Below are positions 1 through 5,629 of a DNA stretch of 5,772 nt, piece after piece; the first letter of the stretch is position 1; each line of letters starts with the position of its first letter. Made by a program: the position numbers and the translations under genes. Source of the stretch: Bog-564 sp035509915 (GTDB lineage Bacteria > Actinomycetota > Acidimicrobiia > Acidimicrobiales > UBA8190); assembly GCA_035509915.1 (NCBI GenBank), contig DATKIB010000096.1:1-5772 (forward strand). The letters are read 5' to 3'. A model generated the notes under the pieces. The model saw only the letters and a list, made by a program, of their open reading frames with translations, was not told the DNA's origin and searched no databases.

Positions 1-692
1 TCGACGTAGATTCCGCCACCGGGAAGGCCGCCCCCGCTGCTGTTCTGCACGGTGACTGTGTTAAGGGTCAGGTTGGAATTCGTGTAGATGCCACCGCCAC
101 CCGTAGTGAGTGCCAAACCGTTTGTAAACGTCATGTTCTGAATGGTCACCGCGGCCGAGCCCGTCCCGATGAAGATGGGCTGCCAGGTGGCGTTGCCGTT
201 GACGATTACGTTGCCGGCCCCGCCCATGGTGTTGCCGAGGACGAGCGAAACCGTGGTGTTGAAGGTCGGATCGGCACTGGTCATGGTGATCGTGGACCCT
301 GCCGGAATCGAGAAGGTGATCGCGTCGACGCCGGTGCCGGTGTCGTTGTGGACGGCGGTCAAAGCCGTGAAGAGGCCACAGTTGTTGCCTGCCCCGCCCG
401 CTGCAACGCACAAGCCGCCGGCCGGGGCCCAGGTCGTCGTGTTCACCACGTAGGCGACCGGCGAGACCGCCGCTGACGCCGGCAGGGAGGTCGCCAACTG
501 GAGCATGCCCGCCACGAGCCCGAGCGCGGCGAAGAGACCGCTGGCGCCCGCCAGGCGGCGGCGCGCGCTGGTGCTCCTGTGGGCACGGCGCGGCTCGTCC
601 ACGCTTCCCGTCTCGGCGTTCCCGGGCCGGCGTGCGGCGTTTCGCCACCTCGCGATGAAGCCCGCCTGCGATGCCTCGGGGAAGCGATTCAT
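1..692 (-). CDS. Secreted parallel beta-helix protein, N-terminal part (runs off left edge)
   Basis: The frame opens at ATG 690-692 and stays open to base 1, giving 230 residues of an incomplete protein. The start is backed by AGGAGG (698-703) 5 nt upstream and a promoter just beyond. Residues 1-46 are a long, Arg-rich N-region ending in RRRL, followed by a hydrophobic stretch (about 47-70) and a likely signal peptidase site after ASA (72-74). The RRR makes a Tat signal possible, but it is not a clean consensus. The mature part is rich in Gly, Thr, Asn and Ser. CGLFTAL (105-111) and ITFSIP (125-130) resemble the N-terminal CSLREA-type module of bacterial right-handed beta-helix proteins. VTIQNMTFTNG (182-192) and two GGGIY motifs (about 200 and 226) resemble beta-helix coils. 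I infer an exported surface or extracellular protein; substrate and anchoring cannot be told because the C-terminus is missing. It appears to be transcribed separately from the upstream operon. Confidence 0.8.
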   Translation of the reverse strand, partial: MNRFPEASQAGFIARWRNAARRPGNAETGSVDEPRRAHRSTSARRRLAGASGLFAALGLVAGMLQLATSLPASAAVSPVAYVVNTTTWAPAGGLCVAAGGAGNNCGLFTALTAVHNDTGTGVDAITFSIPAGSTITMTSADPTFNTTVSLVLGNTMGGAGNVIVNGNATWQPIFIGTGSAAVTIQNMTFTNGLALTTGGGGIYTNSNLTLNTVTVQNSSGGGLPGGGIYV

Positions 693-697
693 TCCAC

Positions 698-703
698 CCT
701 CCT
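698..703 (-). promoter_or_regulatory. Shine-Dalgarno of the beta-helix gene
   Basis: AGGAGG read on the minus strand lies 5 nt before the ATG at 692. It is the strongest ribosome binding site in the window. It decides the start in favour of ATG 692 over the in-frame GTG at codon 31, even though this gives an unusually long signal-peptide N-region. Confidence 0.8.
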
Positions 704-726
704 GTTTCACGCCGATTGCCCGCCGG

Positions 727-755
727 AGCGTAAGCGTCGGTCGATGACGTGTCAA
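727..755 (-). promoter_or_regulatory. Sigma70-like promoter for the beta-helix gene
   Basis: Read on the minus strand, a perfect -35 box TTGACA (750-755) is followed after exactly 17 nt by TACGCT (727-732). That second box keeps the conserved TA at the start and T at the end of a -10 element. Transcription would start near 719-721, giving a leader of about 28 nt that contains the Shine-Dalgarno. The perfect -35, the ideal spacing and the position just upstream of a well-supported start are seen directly; promoter activity is inferred. Confidence 0.6.
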
Positions 756-901
756 TGAAAGCCGCCGGGCCTCACGGCCCTGTTTTGCATTCTGAGTGAG
801 AACTGATCGGGAGTGACGTTGTAACAACCTGCTGTGAAGCAGCGATGTGACAGTACCGGTAGGCAGGGAAGCGGTCTGGGATGGTGTCGGCAGACGAAAG
901 A

Positions 902-936
902 GCTGAGTCCGTTGCGAGACGGGTCAACCGCTCAGC
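902..936 (-). terminator. Possible weak terminator after tldE
   Basis: The 269 bases between tldE and the beta-helix gene (693-961) hold no convincing gene. About 26 nt after the tldE stop, the minus strand has GCTGAG and CTCAGC arms (931-936 and 902-907) with a short inner GTTG/CAAC pairing. The run that follows, TCTTTCGTC, is only moderately T-rich. The long imperfect loop and weak tail make this a tentative call. The rest of the gap holds short palindromes (TACCGGTA at 854-861, GTTGTAACAAC at 818-828) and the promoter of the next gene. Confidence 0.25.
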
Positions 937-961
937 GTGATTCCTGCTGCTCGATCGATGC

Positions 962-2362
962 TCAGGTGGCGGGGCTCACCGAGCTCATGTTGAAGTCCGC
1001 CACCCTCAGGGCGGGCATGGCCGTGCGCGGAAGCCATTCCCCCCACTCGCGGCTGAGGGCCCGCTCGGAGGCGCCCGCCTCCAGAGTGCGCCCGAGAACC
1101 TCGACGGGGCTCTCGTTGAACCGGAAGTTGTTGACGGCCCCGGTCACCTCGCCCTTCTCGATCAGGTAGACGCCGTCACGCGTCAGCCCGGTGAGCAGCA
1201 GGGTCTGGGGATCGACCTCCCGGATGTACCAGAGGCAGGTGAGGAGCAACCCCCGCTCGGTTCGCGCCACTAGGTCATCCAGCCCGCCCGAAGCACCGGG
1301 GATCTCGAGGGTCAGGTTGTCGATCCCGAAGGCTGGCATCACCCCCGAGCGTGCGGCGGCTGCACGGTGGTACTGGAGGCGCTCGAGGCGGCCTCCGGTG
1401 ACCCACTTGGTCGGGGTGATCGGTAACCCGTTGTCGAACACCGAGACGTCGGCCGAGGAAGCCGGGGCGATCACGAAGGGAGCGCACTCGAGCCCGGGCT
1501 CGGCGGGGTCGCCGCGAAGCTCGAACGGCAGAGCGGACAGGGGCTCGCCGAGCTTGGTGGCACCCCCGGGGGCGGAGAAGACGCTGCGCCCCTCCTCGGC
1601 GTCGCGCCCCGAGAGGGCCTCCGACAGCATCACGACGAGGTCTGCCGCCGCGTCGGGAGGCAGGATCGTCTCGTAGCGCCCCGCCGGCAGCTCGACCCGT
1701 CGCTTCGCCCACCCGAGCCGCGTGACGAGCCGGTCCTCGAGCGCACCGAGGTCGAGGTCGTCGAACCACGCAGTGCCCGCCCCCGCCCATGCCGAGCGCG
1801 TGCCGTCGTCGCTCCGGGCGACCAGCTCGAGGGTCCCCTCGGGCTGCACGTGCCTGCGCCGCAGTCCGGTGGTGGACCCTAAATAGAGACTCGAGACTTC
1901 GTGCGTGGCGAACCCCGCGAGCACGTTGCCCGCAGAGCGGGCCCGCTCGAACGCGCCCGCCAGCGAACCCACCACCCCGCCGAGCACGCCAGCCCCGGTC
2001 CCCTCCGGAGGTTCGGAGAAGCTGCGGTCCTCTCCGGACGGCTCCACGAGGGGCGCCGCGTCGTCCGCAGGAGCGGCCTTTCGGGCGTCGGCCTCCGAGG
2101 CCTCCACGAGCTCCTCGATCTCCGCCGCGTCGCCGGCGCCACTACGGCTGGCCACCCCCACAGCCACCCCGCCACCGGACGGGACGAAGCTGGCGACGCT
2201 CACGCGCCTCTGCATGCGGACGCCGTTGGTGGTGACGGTGTTGCAGGCGAAGCGCACGTCAGCCTCCGAGGAGTCAGACACGATCACCACGCATCCGTCG
2301 GAGCGCGAGGCGCCGAGAGCGCGCTCCACCACCTCCTGGGGAGGCACCATCCGCCCGGTCAC
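962..2362 (-). CDS. tldE: TldE/PmbA, partner subunit of the TldD-TldE protease
   Basis: The protein has 466 residues, close to the roughly 450 of E. coli PmbA/TldE. The C-terminal third carries the family signature: TGLTRDGVYLIEKGE (391-405) followed by NNFRFNESP (411-419), with ITPTKWVTGG (315-324) before it. It lacks the HExxxH zinc motif, as expected for the non-catalytic partner. In studied bacteria TldE pairs with TldD in the cytoplasm to form a protease that trims unfolded peptides, as in microcin B17 maturation and CcdA antitoxin turnover in E. coli. The start is GTG (2360-2362), overlapping the tldD stop by 4 nt (GTGA), with GAGG (2370-2373) 7 nt upstream. An in-frame ATG at 2348-2350 (codon 5) is a weaker alternative without a clear ribosome binding site. 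The overlap points to coupled, roughly equal synthesis of both subunits. The physiological substrate here is unknown. Confidence 0.92.
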   Translation of the reverse strand: MTGRMVPPQEVVERALGASRSDGCVVIVSDSSEADVRFACNTVTTNGVRMQRRVSVASFVPSGGGVAVGVASRSGAGDAAEIEELVEASEADARKAAPADDAAPLVEPSGEDRSFSEPPEGTGAGVLGGVVGSLAGAFERARSAGNVLAGFATHEVSSLYLGSTTGLRRRHVQPEGTLELVARSDDGTRSAWAGAGTAWFDDLDLGALEDRLVTRLGWAKRRVELPAGRYETILPPDAAADLVVMLSEALSGRDAEEGRSVFSAPGGATKLGEPLSALPFELRGDPAEPGLECAPFVIAPASSADVSVFDNGLPITPTKWVTGGRLERLQYHRAAAARSGVMPAFGIDNLTLEIPGASGGLDDLVARTERGLLLTCLWYIREVDPQTLLLTGLTRDGVYLIEKGEVTGAVNNFRFNESPVEVLGRTLEAGASERALSREWGEWLPRTAMPALRVADFNMSSVSPAT

Positions 2363-3921
2363 AGGCCGGCCTCGGAGCGGGTGTTGAGGACGTTCACACC
2401 CCTGAACAATGCGGCGGGGCAGCCGTGGCTGACGGGGGCCACCTGGCCGGGCTGGCCCTTGCCGCAGTTGAAGGCGCCCCCCAGCACGAAGGTGGCGCTG
2501 CCGCCGACGGCCTCCATCGATCCCCAGAAGTCGGTCGTGCGAGCCTGGTAGGCGACGTCGCGCAGCTGCCCAGCGAGCCGGCCCTTCTCAATTAGATAGA
2601 AGCGCTGACCGGTGAACTGGAAGTTGTAGCGCTGCATGTCGATGGACCAGCTCTTGTCCCCCACCACGTAGATCCCCCGCTCGACCCCGGACACCAGCTC
2701 CTCGGTGCTGGGGCCCTCGCCGGGAGCGGGGCGCAGGGAGACGTTGGCCATGCGCTGGATCGGCACGTGCATCGGCGAGTCGGCGAAGGCGCAGCCGTTG
2801 GAGCGCCCGAGCCCGTTCTCCTTCGCCATGCGCCGGTCGAGCTGGTAGCCGACGAGCACCCCGTCGCGCACGATGTCGAAGGACTGGGCCTCCACACCCT
2901 CGTCGTCGTAGCCGACGGTGGCGAGCCCGTGCTCGGTGGTCCGGTCTCCGGTCACCTGCATGATCGGGGATCCGTACTGGAGCTTGCCGAGCTTGTCGAA
3001 GGTGGCGAAGGAAGTGCCCGCGTACGCCGCCTCGTAGCCGAGCGCCCTGTCGAGCTCGGTGGCGTGCCCGATCGACTCGTGGATCGTGAGCCACAGGTTG
3101 GACGGGTCGATCACGAGGTCGTAGGTGCCGGCCTCTGCCGACGGCGAGCGCATCTTCTCGGCCAGCAGCTCCGGCACGCGGGCGAGCTCCGAGTCCCAGT
3201 CCCAGCCACCCTGGCCTCCCTTCCCGCCGTTGTGGCTCGCGGTGCCGCCGTTGCCGGCCGTGTACTCCCATCCCCTCCCGGCCGGGGGGGCGATGCTGCG
3301 CATCGACTCGAAGGAGCCCGTCTCAGAGTCCACGGCGAACGCCTCGAACACCGGGCGCACCCGAACGCGACGCTGGGTCGTGACCGTGCCGGCCAGGCCG
3401 GCGAAGTACTTGTCCTCCACCACGGCGAGCACCGCGGCCTCGGAGTGATCGACCCCCGGGGCGTCGAGAAGCCGCCTGCTCCAGTCCTCGAGCAGCGCCA
3501 CCTTCTCGGCCAGTGGCACGTCCGCCGGGTCGATCTCGTACGCGGAGCTCCAGGAGACGGGCCCGTGGACCGGCTCGTCTGCGAGCACCACCGGAACGGC
3601 GAGCGCAGAGGCGGTGGCCTGCGCGATGGCGCAGGCGTCATCTGCGAGGCGCGCCGCCGCGTCGGGGGTGAGCTCCACGGTGGCGGCGAACCCGAGCGAC
3701 CCGCGGCGGACGACCCGGAGCCCCATGCCGAGCTCGGTGTCGTCGACCGTGGTCTCGACCTTGGCATCGCGCAGCGCGACGAGCTGCGAGCGGATCCGCT
3801 CGACCCGAAGCTCGGCGTGCTCGGCCCCGAGCTCCTTCGCCCGCGCGAGGGCCGCGTCTCGAAGCGCGTCGAGAACTGCGGGGTCCAAGGTCACAAGGGA
3901 GCCCGGGTCGGCTTCACTCAA
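2359..3921 (-). CDS. tldD: TldD, zinc metalloprotease subunit
   Basis: This 520-residue protein is somewhat longer than E. coli TldD (481). The zinc motif HExxxH reads HESIGH (H281, E282, H286), followed by ELDRALG, as is typical of TldD. The conserved Cys in FNCGKGQPGQ (C486) matches the C-terminal cysteine known as the third zinc ligand in this family. FYLIEKGRLAG (441-451) is the family's shared C-terminal strand. Together with TldE it should form the cytoplasmic TldD-TldE protease, with TldD carrying the active site. A Gly-rich stretch (about 222-240) sits before the catalytic helix. The start is uncertain. TTG at 3919-3921 is the first possible codon after the ilvC stop, which lies in the same frame 12 nt upstream, but no clear Shine-Dalgarno precedes it. 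GTG at codon 10 is an alternative. The gene is probably co-transcribed with ilvC and translationally coupled to tldE. Confidence 0.94.
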   Translation of the reverse strand: MSEADPGSLVTLDPAVLDALRDAALARAKELGAEHAELRVERIRSQLVALRDAKVETTVDDTELGMGLRVVRRGSLGFAATVELTPDAAARLADDACAIAQATASALAVPVVLADEPVHGPVSWSSAYEIDPADVPLAEKVALLEDWSRRLLDAPGVDHSEAAVLAVVEDKYFAGLAGTVTTQRRVRVRPVFEAFAVDSETGSFESMRSIAPPAGRGWEYTAGNGGTASHNGGKGGQGGWDWDSELARVPELLAEKMRSPSAEAGTYDLVIDPSNLWLTIHESIGHATELDRALGYEAAYAGTSFATFDKLGKLQYGSPIMQVTGDRTTEHGLATVGYDDEGVEAQSFDIVRDGVLVGYQLDRRMAKENGLGRSNGCAFADSPMHVPIQRMANVSLRPAPGEGPSTEELVSGVERGIYVVGDKSWSIDMQRYNFQFTGQRFYLIEKGRLAGQLRDVAYQARTTDFWGSMEAVGGSATFVLGGAFNCGKGQPGQVAPVSHGCPAALFRGVNVLNTRSEAGL

Positions 3922-3933
3922 GCGGACAGCGCT

Positions 3934-4959
3934 TCAGCCGCCCGAGACGTCCTGGACGCGCTCTCTTCCGGCGGAGACGAACGGCATCATCGCCCGCAGC
4001 TCCGCTCCCACCTTCTCTATAGGGTGAGCCGCGCCCTCGGCTCGAAGCTGCTCGAAACGCTTACGCCCCGAGCGGTTCTCCGCGATCCACTCCTCTGCGA
4101 ACGCGCCCGAGCGGATGTCGTCGAGGATCTTCTTCATCGTGTCGCGCACGTGGGCGTCGATCACACGCGGCCCGCGGGTCATGTCCCCGTACTCGGCCGT
4201 ATCGGAGATGGAGTAGCGCATGCCTGCGATCCCCTGCTCGTACATCAGGTCGACGATGAGCTTGAGCTCGTGCAGGCATTCGAAGTAGGCCGACTCGGGC
4301 TGGTAGCCGGCCTCCACCAACGTCTCGAACCCCGCCTGCACCAGCGACGTCATCCCGCCGCAGAGCACCACCTGCTCTCCGAAGAGATCGGTCTCGGTCT
4401 CCTCCTCGAAGGTGGTGTCGAGCACGCCGGCGCGCGTGGCCCCGAGGGCGTGCGCGTAGGAGAGCGCCAGCTCGCGCGCCTTGCCCGAGGCGTCCTGCGC
4501 GACCGCGACGAGCGACGGCACCCCCGCCCCCTCGGTGTACGTGCGCCGCACGAGGTGCCCGGGACCCTTGGGCGCCACCATGGCGACGTCGACCCCGGGT
4601 GGCGGGACGATCTGGCCGAAGCGGATGTTGAAGCCGTGCGCGAAGAACAGCGCGTCGCCCTGGTGCAGGGAGGGTGCGATCTCCGCGTCGTAGACCGCCT
4701 TCTGCTCGGTGTCCGGCAGCAGCATCATCACGAGGTCGGCCTCGGCGGCGGCGTCGCCGACCGAGAGCACGCGAAGCCCAGCCGACTCCGCCTTCTTCTT
4801 CGAGGAGGAACCCTCACGCAGCCCGACCCGCACGTCGACCCCGGATTCGGACAGGTTGAGCGCATGGGCGTGGCCTTGGGAGCCGTAGCCGATGATCGCC
4901 ACCTTGCGGCCGTGCACCAGGGTCGGGTCTGCGTCGGACTCGTAGTACAGCTTCGCCAT
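3934..4959 (-). CDS. ilvC: Ketol-acid reductoisomerase, class I
   Basis: The enzyme converts 2-acetolactate or 2-aceto-2-hydroxybutyrate to the dihydroxy acid, using NAD(P)H and Mg2+, in valine, leucine and isoleucine synthesis. The 341 residues fit the short class I form. A Rossmann motif GYGSQGHAHA (24-33) binds the cofactor. The loop GLREGSSSKKK (46-56), with an Arg and serines, resembles NADPH-preferring enzymes. Catalytic and metal residues are all present: H108 (FFAHGF), K131 (APKGPGH), D191 and E195 (DLFGEQ), E227 and E231 (YFECLHELK), and S252. The ATG at 4957-4959 has AGGA (4969-4972) 9 nt upstream. It lies 36 nt after ilvN and 12 nt before tldD, consistent with one operon. The C-terminal 15 or so residues are variable. 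Identification is secure. Confidence 0.98.
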   Translation of the reverse strand: MAKLYYESDADPTLVHGRKVAIIGYGSQGHAHALNLSESGVDVRVGLREGSSSKKKAESAGLRVLSVGDAAAEADLVMMLLPDTEQKAVYDAEIAPSLHQGDALFFAHGFNIRFGQIVPPPGVDVAMVAPKGPGHLVRRTYTEGAGVPSLVAVAQDASGKARELALSYAHALGATRAGVLDTTFEEETETDLFGEQVVLCGGMTSLVQAGFETLVEAGYQPESAYFECLHELKLIVDLMYEQGIAGMRYSISDTAEYGDMTRGPRVIDAHVRDTMKKILDDIRSGAFAEEWIAENRSGRKRFEQLRAEGAAHPIEKVGAELRAMMPFVSAGRERVQDVSGG

Positions 4960-4995
4960 CTCTTCAGTTCCTCTCGTTGATGCTCGATTTCCTGC

Positions 4996-5553
4996 TCAGA
5001 CTCCGCCGCCGTCGTACTCGTCGCCGGCGGGCACGGCCCGGAGCCTGACGGCCCGGCGCGCCAGCTTAGGCAGCGCCACACGGCCCGTCCGCTGGAGCTC
5101 GATGATCCCGTAGGGCCTGATGAGCGACTCGAAGTCGTCGATCTTGCTGGGCGGCCCGGCGAGCATGATCGTCATCGAGTCCAGGCCGACGTCGACGATC
5201 GTGCCCTCGAACACCCCGACGAGCTGGATCACGTGCCCCCGCTCCTCGGGGGTGGCGCGCACGGTGGTGAGGAGCATCTCGCGCTCGGTGGCCTCCTCGG
5301 GGGCGAGCTCGGCGATCTCGACCACGTTCACGAGCTTGTCGAGCTGGCGGACGATCTGCTCTAGCGGCGCCGACTCCACGTCCACCACGATCGTGATTCG
5401 GCTGAAGCGGTCGTCGTCGGTCGGCGCCACCGCCAGCGAGTAGATGTTGAACCCCCGCCGGCTGAAGAGCCCCGCGACGCGCGCGAGCACCCCGGCCTTG
5501 TTCTCGACCAGCGCCGAGACGATGTGGTGGCGGCCCTGCACGGGAGCTGTCAT
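4996..5553 (-). CDS. ilvN: Acetohydroxyacid synthase regulatory (small) subunit
   Basis: This is the regulatory partner of IlvB; it activates the catalytic subunit and gives valine feedback control. Its 185 residues match the usual length of one ACT domain plus a C-terminal small-subunit domain. The ACT domain spans about 8-82, with ENKAGVLARVAGLFSRRGFN (17-36) and SLAVAPTDD (39-47). N18 and G21 align by eye with the E. coli IlvH residues N11 and G14, which are implicated in valine binding, so the protein is probably feedback-sensitive. The C-terminal domain spans about 90-172 and contains the conserved IIELQRTGRVAL (150-161). The ATG at 5551-5553 is the first usable start in frame. Its GAGGG ribosome binding site (5561-5565) is 7 nt upstream, and both lie inside a strong hairpin. 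The gene follows ilvB, with 70 nt between the ilvB stop and this ATG. Confidence 0.97.
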   Translation of the reverse strand: MTAPVQGRHHIVSALVENKAGVLARVAGLFSRRGFNIYSLAVAPTDDDRFSRITIVVDVESAPLEQIVRQLDKLVNVVEIAELAPEEATEREMLLTTVRATPEERGHVIQLVGVFEGTIVDVGLDSMTIMLAGPPSKIDDFESLIRPYGIIELQRTGRVALPKLARRAVRLRAVPAGDEYDGGGV

Positions 5554-5585
5554 TGGACAGCCCTCTTCGAGGGCTCCAATGACAG
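5547..5585 (-). promoter_or_regulatory. Hairpin over the ilvN ribosome binding site and start codon
   Basis: The arms CTGTCATTGG (5547-5556) and CCAATGACAG (5576-5585) are perfect complements. Directly inside, AGCCCTC (5559-5565) pairs with GAGGGCT (5569-5575) around a TTC loop (GAA in the mRNA). The total is 17 base pairs, broken only by a 2-nt bulge at 5557-5558. In the ilvN mRNA the 3' arm holds both the GAGGG Shine-Dalgarno and the ATG, so folding would hide the start. No U-run follows, so it is not a terminator. I infer a translational control or coupling element: ribosomes arriving from upstream would have to open it. A mobile or accidental palindrome is the alternative. Confidence 0.65.
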
Positions 5586-5627
5586 GCGTGCTGTGCTCAT
5601 TTGTTCGCTCACCTCCGGTTCGCTCAC
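5550..5627 (-). CDS. Possible 25-residue ORF bridging ilvB and ilvN
   Basis: A small frame starts at GTG (5625-5627), overlapping the ilvB stop as GTGA. It ends at TGA (5550-5552), overlapping the ilvN start as ATGA. The peptide begins MSEPEVSEQM and ends in EPSKRAVQ. A purine-rich GAGAGGGGGG run lies just before the GTG. Later in-frame starts are GTG 5610-5612 (codon 6, GGAG immediately before it) and ATG 5598-5600 (codon 10, GGAGG 11 nt before it). It contains only four Val/Leu residues, no Ile, and no run of them, so it does not look like a classic branched-chain attenuator peptide. It resembles no protein I recognise. If translated, it would carry ribosomes through the hairpin to the ilvN start, so its role may be coupling, not a functional product. 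A frame this short could also be chance. Confidence 0.35.
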   Translation of the reverse strand: MSEPEVSEQMSTARLSLEPSKRAVQ

Positions 5628-5629
5628 CT
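5603..5629 (+). repeat. 12-bp direct repeat at the ilvB 3' end
   Basis: GTTCGCTCACCT occurs at 5603-5614 and again at 5618-5629, separated by 3 nt (period 15). The copy at 5618-5629 contains the ilvB stop codon. Because the period is five codons, the other copy carries a second in-frame TGA (5609-5611), and a third follows at 5597-5599. It looks like a small tandem duplication that also duplicated a GGTGAG segment usable as a ribosome binding site or GTG start. Confidence 0.7.

Noticed and set aside
61..648. A 195-codon minus-strand frame within the beta-helix gene
   Set aside because: Its product is an Arg/His/Gly-rich low-complexity string. The neighbouring minus-strand frame from ATG 692 has a ribosome binding site, a signal peptide and beta-helix motifs.
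767..787. GGGCC-TCAC-GGCCC hairpin followed by TGTTTTG on the plus strand
   Set aside because: It looks like a short intrinsic terminator, but it faces the plus strand, where no gene precedes it. On the minus strand no T-run follows. It may be coincidental.
854..861. TACCGGTA palindrome, and TCGATCGA at 951-958
   Set aside because: Eight-base palindromes are expected by chance, and there is no spacing or repetition to suggest an operator.
834..1169. A 111-codon plus-strand frame starting in the tldE/beta-helix gap
   Set aside because: Most of it is antisense to the tldE C-terminus. It has no ribosome binding site or recognisable motif.
1901..2551. A 216-codon plus-strand frame opposite the tldE and tldD junction
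   Set aside because: It is a shadow of both tld genes, with Arg/His/Gly-rich composition and no domain.
962..3921. tldDE as part of a peptide natural-product (RiPP) cluster
   Set aside because: TldD/E homologues do serve in such clusters, but no precursor peptide, cyclodehydratase, radical SAM enzyme or transporter is visible. The neighbours are housekeeping biosynthesis genes.
2767..4980. A 737-codon open frame on the plus strand, opposite tldD and ilvC
   Set aside because: It is antisense to two securely identified genes, is rich in Arg, Val, Leu, His and Gly as expected from reversed GC-rich codons, and shows no family motif. Long antisense frames are normal in such DNA.
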